Shown one piece after another: positions 26,001 to 34,646 of a DNA stretch of 64,000 nt; within the stretch, counting starts at the first letter, position 1; every line of letters starts with the position of its first letter. Position numbers and translations under genes: made by a program. The notes under the pieces are model-generated. The model had not been told where the DNA came from. It did not search any database and saw only the letters and a program-made list of their open reading frames with translations. The DNA comes from Paenibacillus etheri (GTDB lineage: Bacteria; Bacillota; Bacilli; Paenibacillales; Paenibacillaceae), in the NCBI RefSeq assembly GCF_001012825.1, contig NZ_LCZJ02000018.1, forward strand, positions 487,122-551,121. The letters run 5' to 3'.

Positions 26001-27559
26001 AGCTTGAAATTCGAACAAGAGCCGCCCAGATTAAAGCGGCGAGCGAGAATTTAACGGAGCTTGAAGCCAGCCTGAATCAAGTGGATGAGAATTGGCGGAA
26101 GGTAACAGAGCCTGCTGAATCTACCGAATCCATTATGGCTGCAAGAAACCGTCAAAAGTCTGAAACATCTTCGCTAGAAGAAGACTATCAGATGGTTCAC
26201 GACTCTTTCATCCGTTGTCAGACCGAATTGGAGAATTTGCAGAAGGAACTACGCAAGGTAGAGAAAGGAATCAAAGAGAAGCACGAGCGTGCCGTGGAAA
26301 TTTGGAATGAGCTACTGGAGCAGAAAGAGGCAGACATTCAGGAGCGTTTCCAAGAGAATGAGCTTATGCTTAACCAGTGTAAACGATCTTTGGAACGAAT
26401 GGATGCGCTCATTCAGACGTTATCCAATCAAATCAAGATCATGAATGCACATATTGAGGATCGGGTCAATCTACGGACTGTGCCAGAAGAATTGATGCTG
26501 AACGTAAGAGAAAGCTGCGAGTCTCTGGTTGCTGACTGGCTTCTTCGGATTAAGGATAGCCGGGTTAGACGGGACGAGGTCTCCAGAAAGGTGAAGGAAG
26601 AGAAAAATTCATTAACCGGAAAACTTGCCAAAAACGAACGGAATTCTGAACTGGAGACCAAGATACTAGATCGTTTAAATACGGTTCATTGGGATAACTT
26701 CGCTATTGCTCAGCAAGTCCTGGATTCGATGTTACGTAGTTCACGCGATCAGATTGAGAGCATTCAAAGCGATAAGGAGGATATGGATCTGTCCCGCAAG
26801 ATGTGGGTAGCTCGGGCGTCTTATCGTGTAGTACAAATTATTGATATTATGAAGCGAATGGAACGTCGGATGATTATTCATAACGAGAATAACTATGCCT
26901 TCCCGCTGGTACGTCTGAATTATAAGAATATCAATGTACCGAGAGCAAGCGATGAGGTAGAGCCGATGGTGAGCGATTATTTCAATCGGTGTATCCAGGA
27001 ATTGCTCGCAAAATATCCAAAGATTGAACAAGTGCCTACACCTATAATCAAAGAGGTTATTAATGACGGACGAATCGTCTATGCGGCACTTCAGAATCGC
27101 TTCCCGATTCTTCAGGTATATAAACCGGTAACGGAAAACTACTTCCTATACGCCGCTCCGGAAGACTATCATTATTCCGACTGGGAGATCATCAATCGGG
27201 GAGCGCTGGATGAGGCTGTCGGTAGTGGTGGACAGCGCCAATCTGTACAGCTGCTGGTAGCTATGATGATCATGACGCATAAACGTGTGAATCGTGAGAA
27301 CAAAGGGTGGACGGTCTTTTTATATGACAATCCATTTGGAGAGATGGTTTCTAATAATGTGCTTGATCCCGTATTTGAAATTTCTAAGGCTCTTAAATTT
27401 CAGTGGCTGATTGTTACGCCGCCGGAGCTTGTGAAGAATGACGTTAGCGTTCGCTTTGGTGTGTACTGGCAGCTCTATTTCGGAGGTGTCAAAGGGGATA
27501 TGCTAGAATCCACCCTAGTCAAGGGAGGAAGAAAGCTCATTCCTAATTCACTTTTTTGA
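23078..27559 (+). CDS. jetC: Wadjet system SMC-like ATPase JetC
   Basis: JetC (MksB/EptC) is the SMC motor that extrudes loops of plasmid DNA. The 1493-residue protein has an N-terminal ATPase head, long coiled coils from about 300 to 600 and 800 to 1250 separated by a hinge region near 640-760 (LPYSLIVTRREADKI), and a C-terminal head. The P-loop reads LMNGGGKGVLL with Lys47 but Gly48 where Ser/Thr is usual. The signature is VGSGGQRQSVQL near 1380 and Walker B is VFLYDNPFGEM near 1415, with Asp-Asn in place of Asp-Glu. ATG 23078 inside the jetB end is preferred; GTG 23069 is possible. Length and the DNPFG form fit type II Wadjet. A strong terminator follows. Confidence 0.88.
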   Translation: MPRIERIRITGLKYEKMLKKYDDMILDLCNEEGPANTLITLMNGGGKGVLLQSIFQLLMPKTPWGKDSENQVEAFFHNHKKQLKPYTFHVAIEWHLDNSERNEYMTTGIAMTAHNSLDQQDIKVDYLLYALTDYGEASELTLSTLPLFDEENAEPTSFETIQQFIRDRRGEIVPFGSHSSDLKRYYDFLATRDIHIAEWRNMRRINGEEGGIKGYFKKNDAFTNHNLFERLIIPEIGSSLNEGLREDDNTLQRMFIDTATVAQRLPMLEQREQVYTEFLGMAAPLYELVKLGVEAESVVQETELRGRQIHTVIHEEQRNVEEERSKVGNELAGRYQDAKQLRFETDNLKYLRSKEEMELKQEEFKKLSDDQSRARGRLDDSKTQEKKLEVAHFLAKRMLHTRQIEQWQKEIQAIEGSLEMKERQEVIQTAKEKLRKQWDVVSSLWQQTIRGFGTAERALTTEEKGLRKERESFLQELAGLDIQINELTLSIRQYTEELGTFAAQHGQEAAHTPAAALQRTISAAQTILLDMEALEKQHKEADNRKLALHKNHAELSEKHRSYERELDELGVVLDSQTYKESQLWSQLVVLLEMYDEHNRLGATGLFEEQEAIQVRFIRKMDEVEQQTKRSRRDYYNQLMDVELQNQSYWLPNSDILAVKDTLDSLKIQSTPGSSYLNDRPYLEREEELERHPLLPYSLIVTRREADKIKPDLLKDTLLQSAVPIFIREEMVASDPVSFKLLANQGPQMVLEPDRFLNFKSGIQSKLKEQEQVLQDAEAYLSKLKSVRQEYERLYQTENTVTITAKRNTLMKLQSELQLSIISLSNEMDENESTLARIGRELIENKALSAEHEHRAAALQVWIERTKKHEQDQKEKKKYSDRKSLVSRELASKDQQLEHLEAQMVSLGGEREKWMGDAKYALFPRLQHWFPEIVFPTSHQLADDMEATPIDPVEQNLLLQQLSTVESLQQSLTENELEIRTRAAQIKAASENLTELEASLNQVDENWRKVTEPAESTESIMAARNRQKSETSSLEEDYQMVHDSFIRCQTELENLQKELRKVEKGIKEKHERAVEIWNELLEQKEADIQERFQENELMLNQCKRSLERMDALIQTLSNQIKIMNAHIEDRVNLRTVPEELMLNVRESCESLVADWLLRIKDSRVRRDEVSRKVKEEKNSLTGKLAKNERNSELETKILDRLNTVHWDNFAIAQQVLDSMLRSSRDQIESIQSDKEDMDLSRKMWVARASYRVVQIIDIMKRMERRMIIHNENNYAFPLVRLNYKNINVPRASDEVEPMVSDYFNRCIQELLAKYPKIEQVPTPIIKEVINDGRIVYAALQNRFPILQVYKPVTENYFLYAAPEDYHYSDWEIINRGALDEAVGSGGQRQSVQLLVAMMIMTHKRVNRENKGWTVFLYDNPFGEMVSNNVLDPVFEISKALKFQWLIVTPPELVKNDVSVRFGVYWQLYFGGVKGDMLESTLVKGGRKLIPNSLF

Positions 27560-27575
27560 CCCTTGTATCCATAAT

Positions 27576-27618
27576 GAAAGAAGCTCTAGTAGCATAATGC
27601 TGCTGGAGCTTCTTTTTC
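27576..27618 (+). terminator. Rho-independent terminator of the Wadjet operon
   Basis: AAAGAAGCTC...AGCA pairs with TGCT...GAGCTTC across a short loop and is followed by TTTTTCGTT. It closes the jetDABC transcript 20 bases after the jetC stop. Confidence 0.8.
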
Positions 27619-27693
27619 GTTATACATTATCCTTATCTTTCTCGCTTATAATGCTTACCGGCCATAAAGGACGCCGAAGGCGTATATGTTTAC

Positions 27694-27865
27694 TATAATA
27701 GAATTAATAAAATTTCGAGACTGCGGAGAAATGTATGCGAAAAACCGAATACAATGTGCCGCGAGTAACGTAAACGAGCCAGCACCGTTATTCGCCCCAA
27801 ATTACCCGGGAATGGGCTTGTTATTAGAGAATAAGTGCAATATGGTCCGTTAAGCGGAACCTCAC
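27694..27865. repeat. composite dispersed element, single-unit copy
   Basis: This copy of the 11.6-12.4 kb element has the same left end (ATTTCGAGACTGCGGAGAAA), exactly one 52-bp unit at 27729-27780, and the same right end (GAATGGGCTTGTTATTAGAG, then AAGCGGAACCTCAC). It lacks the 147-base insert and a ~45-base segment between two GGTCCGT/GGTTCGT repeats of the other copy. It lies between the Wadjet terminator and the PAS kinase gene and carries no ORF. Confidence 0.8.
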
Positions 27866-27922
27866 TACGAAGGTATGGATACTAGTATGGAATAAGGATC
27901 ATTCATTGCGGCACTTCAAATG

Positions 27923-29386
27923 CTATACCGCAGCTACTTCTGGCTCTAATATCGTTGGAATGGTTACGGTAAAAGTAGTGCCTTGCTCAGGGACACTTTC
28001 TATAGTGATCGCTCCGCCATGATTATGTACAATATTCTGTGTGATCATAAATCCAAGGCCTGTTCCTGTTTCTTTTGTCGTATAAAATGGTTTGCCTAGT
28101 GCTTTGATCTGTTCCTCTGTCATCCCGCAACCCTCATCCTGAACACTAATTCGGGATCCACTTTCAGTGGTATGAACATGAATATATATGTTACCCCCAT
28201 GATGCATTGCTTCCATCGCATTTTTAAGCAAATTAATAAACACCTGTTTGAGCTGATACGCCTCTCCGTGGATCCAAATAGGTTGGTCTGCACAGACAGG
28301 GAGAATCTTAAGGTTTTTTAGTGCAGCTTGACCGTTCATCAATGTGGTAACTTGCTCCAGCAAAGATAATAAATCCACAGGTTTACTGATATGTGTCGTT
28401 TGTGGTTTTGATAATACGAGCAGCTCGTTAACGATAAACTCGATGCGTTTCAATTCTGACTCAATGATAAAGAAATATTTATCATTCATTCGCTCGGAAG
28501 AGCGAAGCAGTTTCATAAAGCCATTTATGGCCGTAAGCGGATTCCTGATTTCATGAGCGATTCCAGCTGCTAATTGCCCTGCAGTGGATAATTTCTCGGA
28601 TTGGATTAGCCGTTCTTCTTCCAGTATTTGCTGAGAGATATCTTTGAATATTCCAATAAACGCCATGTTTCCGTTGAAGATAATCGGTAATGTGAATCCA
28701 TCCACATATTTCTGCTGACCATTTAAGCAATTAATTAAGTAGCAGACAGAGCCTATCGTGTTACCGCTGTAATACCTTTCTCTTCGCTCTTGAAGGATTG
28801 AATAATTGGAAAAGTCTACAATATTATTGGTAGATGTACCCAGTACTTGATACAGGCTCTCCGCATGAATTAATTGTAAACCAGCTGAATTCACATACTG
28901 TATAATCCCATTCGCTGTTATAACAACGGTCAGAGGTAATCCCTCTAGCAGCTGCAGGAAAGATTTCTCTTTCTCTTGCAGATTTTGTTCTGCTTCCTGT
29001 AGCTGATTTTCCATGTGCTTGTTTATCGTCTTATTTTCGAATTGAGCAAAATAATACAGGGGTGCACCATTGGCATCCGATATGATAGATATGGAGATCT
29101 CTAGTGATAATAGGTGTCCGGTTGGTTGGTAGTAATTCTGTTGGAATCGATGCGGATGGATGTTCAACGAGGAAAGAGACCTTCCAAGCTCAGCAATTTC
29201 ACGGATCTGACTTAGAAGCGTACGAACAGATGAAGAGGGGGTTAGTAACTCGTTATGATCATACCCCAAGAGGGCACTTAAGGCGGAATTCCATTTCAAG
29301 AGCGTTCCATCAAACGAAATAAGAGTCATTCCAATTACAGCATGTGTAAAAGCAAAATCAAAACTTTGGAATTCATTGGACCGCAC
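27923..29386 (-). CDS. PAS-domain sensor histidine kinase (sporulation kinase-like)
   Basis: This soluble 487-residue kinase has two PAS domains (residues ~8-125, with IGMTLISFDGTLLKWNSALS; and ~140-260), a HisKA domain with GIAHEIRNPLTAINGF (His near 281) and a HATPase domain (INLLKNAMEAM N-box, DEGCGM, GTGLGF). There is no membrane segment. It starts with GTG 29386 after AGAGGTGAA on the minus strand. Layout and the lack of a partner regulator match KinA/KinE kinases that feed the sporulation phosphorelay; the input signal is unknown. Confidence 0.88.
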   Translation of the reverse strand: MRSNEFQSFDFAFTHAVIGMTLISFDGTLLKWNSALSALLGYDHNELLTPSSSVRTLLSQIREIAELGRSLSSLNIHPHRFQQNYYQPTGHLLSLEISISIISDANGAPLYYFAQFENKTINKHMENQLQEAEQNLQEKEKSFLQLLEGLPLTVVITANGIIQYVNSAGLQLIHAESLYQVLGTSTNNIVDFSNYSILQERRERYYSGNTIGSVCYLINCLNGQQKYVDGFTLPIIFNGNMAFIGIFKDISQQILEEERLIQSEKLSTAGQLAAGIAHEIRNPLTAINGFMKLLRSSERMNDKYFFIIESELKRIEFIVNELLVLSKPQTTHISKPVDLLSLLEQVTTLMNGQAALKNLKILPVCADQPIWIHGEAYQLKQVFINLLKNAMEAMHHGGNIYIHVHTTESGSRISVQDEGCGMTEEQIKALGKPFYTTKETGTGLGFMITQNIVHNHGGAITIESVPEQGTTFTVTIPTILEPEVAAV

Positions 29387-29590
29387 TGCTATTCACCTCT
29401 CACATTCTTTCCGCCATATGTAATACTCATAGTATAAAACATATATTCTAGTAAAATATACAAATTTTTATGTAATCTAGAATCGTTCGAAATAGCTATG
29501 TGTTGTTGTGAAAATAAGGGTGCAAGAGTTAAACGATTTCAGGTAAAATTAGAGAATACGTGCATTTTTAGAAAGTGGAGGCGTTGTACC

Positions 29591-30313
29591 GTGCAATCAA
29601 TCGTTGGTGAAATTCGAGAAATTAATCGCTATCCAGTCAAGTCATTTGCAGGTGAACGATTGGAAACCTGTAGGATAGAACCATATGGAATGCTTGGGGA
29701 CCGTTACTGTGCCTTTTATGATGAGTCAAAAGAGGGCTGGTGGCGTTATTTTACGGCTAGAAATAATCCTAAAATGCTCACCTATCAAGCGCAATTTATC
29801 AATGGAGAAATCCAAGTAACTGCATCAGATGGGCGAACCTTTGGGTGGGATGATCGTTTATTAGAAGAAATCCAAAGCCAAACCAAAACTGCAATCTCCA
29901 TGTCTAAACTAAAAGCTTCACATCCACAGCCGGAGCATCCGCAACTGTTATCGGTGGATGGCGCCAGTATCTTACTCATTACGGATGCTAGTTTGAAGAA
30001 GTTAGAGGCTGCGTGGGGACATTCCTTAGATCAGCGCCGGTTTCGTGGGAACTTTGTTATAGCGCTAAGCGATGAATCGCTTTTCGAAGGGGATTGGATC
30101 GGGCGGCAGCTCTCCATAGGAGATGTTCAGCTACAGGTAGATAGTTTTTGTGAGAGATGTATGGTTATCACAATGGACCCAGATAGTCAGGAAAGAGACC
30201 CTAAATTATTGAAAAAACTAAACCAAGAGTTTGAACTACACTTCGGAGTGTACGCTTCTGTTGTTAAGATAGGGGAAATCAGAATCGGAGACAAAGTAGA
30301 ATTAATGGATTAG
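29591..30313 (+). CDS. MOSC domain-containing protein
   Basis: MOSC domains bind sulfur-carrying molybdenum cofactor groups or related thio-ligands. The 240-residue protein has the MOSC_N part (INRYPVKSFAGERLETCRIE near 11-30, YGMLGDRYCAFYD) and the MOSC core (RRFRGNFVI near 145, a conserved Cys in VDSFCERCMVI). GTG 29591, ten bases after TGGAGG, is preferred; the frame can be read back to 29498 without a ribosome site. It stands alone, so a partner enzyme is not evident. Confidence 0.85.
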   Translation: MQSIVGEIREINRYPVKSFAGERLETCRIEPYGMLGDRYCAFYDESKEGWWRYFTARNNPKMLTYQAQFINGEIQVTASDGRTFGWDDRLLEEIQSQTKTAISMSKLKASHPQPEHPQLLSVDGASILLITDASLKKLEAAWGHSLDQRRFRGNFVIALSDESLFEGDWIGRQLSIGDVQLQVDSFCERCMVITMDPDSQERDPKLLKKLNQEFELHFGVYASVVKIGEIRIGDKVELMD

Positions 30314-30330
30314 ATAATGATAATGATATA
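30313..30330 (+). promoter_or_regulatory. GATAAT hexamer repeat, possible weak Fur site
   Basis: GATAATGATAATGATATA consists of three head-to-tail GATAAT-like hexamers, the pattern some Fur sites show, and lies 73 bases upstream of the serine hydrolase gene. The inverted arm of a standard 7-1-7 box is absent, so this is weak. Confidence 0.25.
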
Positions 30331-30402
30331 AACTTCCTTTACATTCCCATATGGATAATTTACCCTTTAAGGGAATGGAAAATTCATAGCGGGAGGGAAT
30401 GT

Positions 30403-32472
30403 ATGAAGAAGAAAATAATATCCCTGTTGATGGTATCTCTACTTTTAGTAGTGTGTCTTCCTACGAATGCATTAGCAGCAGATAGTAGTAAAACGCAAAC
30501 ATATGTGAACACTCAGAAGGTCGCGGCAGAGAAGGCAGCATTCTTAACGGAAAAGATAGGAACGACAAGTCTCCAATATGCTCTTATGGATGGCGATAAT
30601 ATCGTTATGAGTGGCACAGCTGGATACAGCCATGTGGAGAGCAAGACAGCACCAAGCACTACAACGATGTATGGAATTGGCTCGACGAGTAAAATGTATA
30701 CGACCGCTTCTATTATGAAGCTAGTTGATCATGGGAAGGTAGATTTGGATGCACCTGTCGTATCTTATCTGAATAATTTTACGATGGAAGATTCACGCTA
30801 TAAGCAAATCACCGTACGAATGCTGCTGAATCATTCATCAGGTCTTGGGGGTTCGAACTTATCAAACTCTTTCTTATTCAATGATTCTGATTCTATCGCC
30901 AAAGATAATTTGCTGGCGACTTTGACAACTCAACGCTTAAAGGCAGATCCAGGAGCCTACTCAGTATATTGTAATGATGGATTTACGCTGGCGGAGTTGA
31001 TTGTTGAGAAAGTCAGTGGAATGGACTTCACTACATTCATCCATCAGAATTTTACAGGTCCTTTAGGGCTTGAGCATACGAAAACGCCAGTAGATTCTGT
31101 TGATTCTAGCCAGCTGGCAAGTGTATACAATGCAACCTACCCTGCCGCTTTACCCCAAGAGACGATTAATGTGATTGGAACAGGGGGCATCTATTCTACG
31201 GCTGAAGATTTGGTGCGCTTTGCAACTATTTTCACTGGAGGATCGAAAGGGATTCTGTCAGAAAAATCAGTAAAAGCGATGGAGCAAGAGGAATACAAGC
31301 GTGGAATGTGGCCGAAAGGGAAAGATAATTCGTTTGCGTATGGATTGGGCTGGGACAGTGTGAACTTATACCCATTCAATCAGTACGAGATCAAAGCTCT
31401 GACAAAGGGCGGGGATACAACTCTGTATCATACTTCACTTGTCGTATTGCCTGATCAGCAGATGGCAGCAGCTGTGGTATCTTCTGGTGGGGATAGCTCA
31501 ACCGATCAGATGCTTGCTAACGAAATATTGCTCAGTGCGCTACAAGAAAAGGGAGTTATCAAGGAACTAAAACCTACACCTACATTTAAAGCTTCGAACA
31601 AAGAGGTTATGCCGCAGGAATTGCTGGATTATGCTGGTGTCTATGCTGATTCTACACAACTGATGAAGATAGAGATTAGTAAAGCTGGAGAATTGAGTAT
31701 ATCTTCGATTATGGCACCTACATTTCCAGCTCAGAAATTTTCGTATAATACGAACGGTGAATTCTTAGATGCAGCGGGTACAAATAAAGTTAGCTTTGTG
31801 AAGGAAAGCAATGGTCGTGTCTACCTTTGGATTCAAGGGTACGGGGTCATTCCAGGGCTTGGTGAGACTGCTCTTTCTCAATATGCAGCTGAAAAGCTAG
31901 AGGCGAATGCTTTATCCAATGAGGTCTTGTCAGCTTGGCAGCAGCGGCAAGGGAAATTGTATTTTGATGTCAGCGAGAAGTATAGCTCACAATTTTACAT
32001 GAGTATGCCGGTAGCTGGAATTGCTATGTTCCCTGATGCACCAGGCTATATGGGCTCGAATAAAATAACTGGGCCGAATAAAGCTGAAATGACCGTACAA
32101 ATTCCAACTTTAGGTGGGCGCGATCTTGCGGATATTGTTTTTGAAAATAAAGAGGGCGTGGAGTATCTCAAGCTTGGAAACCAATTATTTATCACACAGG
32201 ATGCCATTAAACCTATTTATGCCGGCCCGCAATCATTGGTAACTATTCAAACGGATGGATATGCAAGATGGTTTGAAGTTCCAGAGTCGGCATCAGGCAA
32301 GTTGATGACAGTAGGGCTACCACCTAAAGGTTCCTTTGCTGTTTATGATGCGAATGGTGTGTGTGTAAATTTCTCTACTGTCAGTGGTATTACGCAAGTT
32401 AAACTTCCGAGTAACGGGAAAATTGTATTTGTAAGTGATGTGGGTGCGAAGTTTGAATTGACAATCAAGTAG
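30403..32472 (+). CDS. secreted serine hydrolase, class C beta-lactamase/PBP4*-like
   Basis: This 689-residue protein begins with a signal peptide (MKKKIISLLMVSLLLVVCLP..., cleavage after ALAA near 26). Residues ~45-380 form a beta-lactamase-fold domain: SxxK nucleophile in IGSTSKMYT near 95, tyrosine motif YSVYCNDGF near 188, and LLNHSSGLGG. The C-terminal ~300 residues are beta-rich and probably help substrate binding or wall contact. GGGAGGG precedes the ATG. Family members act as D-aminopeptidases, carboxypeptidases or esterases rather than resistance enzymes; the substrate is not predictable here. Confidence 0.88.
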   Translation: MKKKIISLLMVSLLLVVCLPTNALAADSSKTQTYVNTQKVAAEKAAFLTEKIGTTSLQYALMDGDNIVMSGTAGYSHVESKTAPSTTTMYGIGSTSKMYTTASIMKLVDHGKVDLDAPVVSYLNNFTMEDSRYKQITVRMLLNHSSGLGGSNLSNSFLFNDSDSIAKDNLLATLTTQRLKADPGAYSVYCNDGFTLAELIVEKVSGMDFTTFIHQNFTGPLGLEHTKTPVDSVDSSQLASVYNATYPAALPQETINVIGTGGIYSTAEDLVRFATIFTGGSKGILSEKSVKAMEQEEYKRGMWPKGKDNSFAYGLGWDSVNLYPFNQYEIKALTKGGDTTLYHTSLVVLPDQQMAAAVVSSGGDSSTDQMLANEILLSALQEKGVIKELKPTPTFKASNKEVMPQELLDYAGVYADSTQLMKIEISKAGELSISSIMAPTFPAQKFSYNTNGEFLDAAGTNKVSFVKESNGRVYLWIQGYGVIPGLGETALSQYAAEKLEANALSNEVLSAWQQRQGKLYFDVSEKYSSQFYMSMPVAGIAMFPDAPGYMGSNKITGPNKAEMTVQIPTLGGRDLADIVFENKEGVEYLKLGNQLFITQDAIKPIYAGPQSLVTIQTDGYARWFEVPESASGKLMTVGLPPKGSFAVYDANGVCVNFSTVSGITQVKLPSNGKIVFVSDVGAKFELTIK

Positions 32473-32496
32473 TAATAAACAATTCAATTATATTTT

Positions 32497-32549
32497 TAAA
32501 AAAAGAATCCTGTTACCCAGATCATTTATCTTGGTAACAGGATTTTTTA
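32497..32549. terminator. bidirectional Rho-independent terminator
   Basis: AATCCTGTTACC (32506-32517) and GGTAACAGGATT (32533-32544) form a perfect 12-bp stem, with an A-run before and a T-run after. It serves the convergent serine hydrolase and flavodoxin genes. Confidence 0.88.
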
Positions 32550-32978
32550 TTTGAAATTATTTGAAAACTCTCTTATTTTATCTACATAAATTCCTTTGAG
32601 TTGATCGGTACCTTCCTTGGGAGCCTTATAGGCATTATAACCGCCAAAGGATTCGATGCAAATCGCAGCTTTTTTTAGATCATCCGGAAAATTCTTCTCT
32701 ATTAATTCCTCAGTTGTCTTTGGTTTTTCGTTACAAATATAGTAGCCCATCTTCTTATTTAGCAACTCATCTTTGTTTTTTTTGATAAAATCACGAATCG
32801 CTTTATATATTTTCTCATCTCTTACTCCAGCACCTAAAATAATGCTATCAAATGCCTCAAGACTTGGCTTCTCTATTTCAATATTACAGATCTTACTCTG
32901 AGGAAGCTCTTCAGATAATACCTTTGCGCATTGCTCTGTTGCTCCTGATTTTGTAGCGTATAGAATAAGTACTGCCAT
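32547..32978 (-). CDS. flavodoxin-domain protein
   Basis: This small 143-residue FMN-binding protein has the phosphate loop YATKSGATEQCA near residues 7-18 and an ILGAGVRDEKIYKAIRDFI segment near 47-65, as in protoporphyrinogen-oxidase (HemG)-like and YqjM-area flavodoxins. GAGGAA precedes the ATG at 32978. It could carry electrons for a reductase; no redox partner gene is adjacent. Confidence 0.82.
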   Translation of the reverse strand: MAVLILYATKSGATEQCAKVLSEELPQSKICNIEIEKPSLEAFDSIILGAGVRDEKIYKAIRDFIKKNKDELLNKKMGYYICNEKPKTTEELIEKNFPDDLKKAAICIESFGGYNAYKAPKEGTDQLKGIYVDKIREFSNNFK

Positions 32979-33182
32979 TGTGGTTCCTCTTTTCAGTGTA
33001 GATTATTCAGGTTCTAAAAGACTCTTGCAATTCAATTATCTCGATTATCAAGATATTATCCATACTATCGAAAATACAGATCCTTTGTCAAGTTAACTTC
33101 AAGTTCTCATGCGTTAATCCGACATCCTTATTATGGTATTATGAGGGTAATGAATTCATCGCTTAGAAGGAGGGGAACAGGA

Positions 33183-33524
33183 GTGATCATTCCATTTTTA
33201 ATATTAATTCTTTCTTTTTCTTACTTTATTCTAAGGATATGGATTGTTGGTCCGGATAAGGAAAAACTTTCTGACGACGGTAATGAGCTTAATATAAAGG
33301 GTAAACTTATACTCGGACTTGTAGGATTAATTACTGCAATTGTCATAATGATAGCTGATGGCGTACAGGGGATTGTTATGAAGTGGTTTTGGATTGTATT
33401 AATAATAATAGCATTAGGATTTCAGTCCTTCATTGATTGGAAATTTCTAAAGCATACGAAACAGCATATAGTTTCACTGATAGTGCTAGTTGAAGGTGTG
33501 GTATTAGTTTATTTTCTTTTCTAA
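33183..33524 (+). CDS. small membrane protein, DUF4181-like
   Basis: This 113-residue protein has about four hydrophobic helices and the C-terminal signature FQSFIDWKFLKHTKQHIVSL, which resembles DUF4181 proteins of Bacillus. GTG 33183 follows AAGGAGGGG at the proper distance; the ORF runs back to 33141 without support. Function unknown. Confidence 0.65.
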   Translation: MIIPFLILILSFSYFILRIWIVGPDKEKLSDDGNELNIKGKLILGLVGLITAIVIMIADGVQGIVMKWFWIVLIIIALGFQSFIDWKFLKHTKQHIVSLIVLVEGVVLVYFLF

Positions 33525-33553
33525 TAGGTTCCACCATGAAGCCTAATCTCCTG

Positions 33554-34372
33554 TCATGGTGGAATTGATGCACTTATGATGGGGTTACTTACAACTGGAC
33601 AGAATCCAGGGTTTGTTAAACAAAGTTCCTCGGAGTACTGCGGTTGAAGCTTGGAGAGCTCTGTGAAATAGTAGCTGATCATATGATTACCACTTGCTGA
33701 TCCATTCTGGAATGACAGTGATAAAAAAGTGTGGACATGACTGTAATAATACTTCGTTTCCCGTTTAGGTAGCCTATATACATGGGGAGGCAAGTAGGTA
33801 ACAACATCAAAGAGATTGGCATAACGGTAACTCTTGCGGACATATTGTTTAACGGCATTAGTGAAGTCCGGATCGCCTACACGTGGGGAACCATAAGTAA
33901 ACAGGTTAGGTGAGATGTAAGAGGTGTTGGCCGCAATATCAATAGCACATAAAGTGGCGAGTGCTCCACCAAGGCTATGACCAGTAATGTATAAGGTCTT
34001 ATCGGGAGATAACTTTGTGAGTGTAGAGATGATCCCATCGCGAGCTGAATAGTAGATATTCGTGAAACCGCGGTGGGTAAGGGTGTCTTCTTTAATATAG
34101 TTAAATCTCTCTTGTGAGGCCATAACGTTTGACATCCAATCGGTTGTGGAGCTGGTTCCTCGGAAGGCAACGATAATCTCTTGTGGAGATTCCAAAATAA
34201 ATCCAAAGCGTTCCCACACCTCGCTGATGGATCTTGCTTCAATCGTATCCACGATCTGATAATTTAATGGAACGACGAATGAACCGTCTTTATTTGAGAA
34301 CTGCGCATAGGTCTGTCCGCAGATAGCAGCTAGAAAGATAGCCCTTTGCTCTTGATCATTTTTGGTACCCAT
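33554..34372 (-). CDS. class 3 lipase family protein
   Basis: This alpha/beta hydrolase of 272 residues has the lipase nucleophile elbow ITGHSLGGALATL (Ser near 134), preceded by VAFRGTSSTTDWMSN, the Fusarium/Rhizomucor lipase-3 signature. Catalytic Asp is likely in YANLFDVVTYLP and His in SGNHMISYYF. No signal peptide is present, so it is probably cytosolic or spore-associated. The second ATG (34372) sits at a good distance from GGGCGGG; the first (34378) is too close. Confidence 0.87.
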   Translation of the reverse strand: MGTKNDQEQRAIFLAAICGQTYAQFSNKDGSFVVPLNYQIVDTIEARSISEVWERFGFILESPQEIIVAFRGTSSTTDWMSNVMASQERFNYIKEDTLTHRGFTNIYYSARDGIISTLTKLSPDKTLYITGHSLGGALATLCAIDIAANTSYISPNLFTYGSPRVGDPDFTNAVKQYVRKSYRYANLFDVVTYLPPHVYRLPKRETKYYYSHVHTFLSLSFQNGSASGNHMISYYFTELSKLQPQYSEELCLTNPGFCPVVSNPIISASIPP

Positions 34373-34500
34373 GTACATCCCGCCCTTCTTCCTAAACTAT
34401 ATTAGGGGGACGAGGGAGAGATTCCTATATCATGCGAGACCCTGTACTAATGTGAAAGGGCTAAATTGTACACCGCTTAAATAGTTACCTCAGATTATCT

Positions 34501-34608
34501 AAAATCATTTGCATTGAATGCGGGAATGAAATTGTTGTTACTGATAATTCATCTAACAAAGACTCTCAAATAAATATAGTTTCTTGGAAGATGGAGAAGG
34601 GAATTTAG
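34501..34608 (+). other. possible zinc-ribbon gene remnant
   Basis: One frame reads KIICIECGNEIVVTDNSS and on to a stop at 34606. The CxxCGN start is typical of small zinc ribbons, but there is no start codon or ribosome site and no second Cys pair. The rest of 34379-34646 shows nothing else. Confidence 0.2.
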
Positions 34609-34646
34609 TGGTAATTAAAAAGACAGCAATTGCGGTCGCTTATGTA

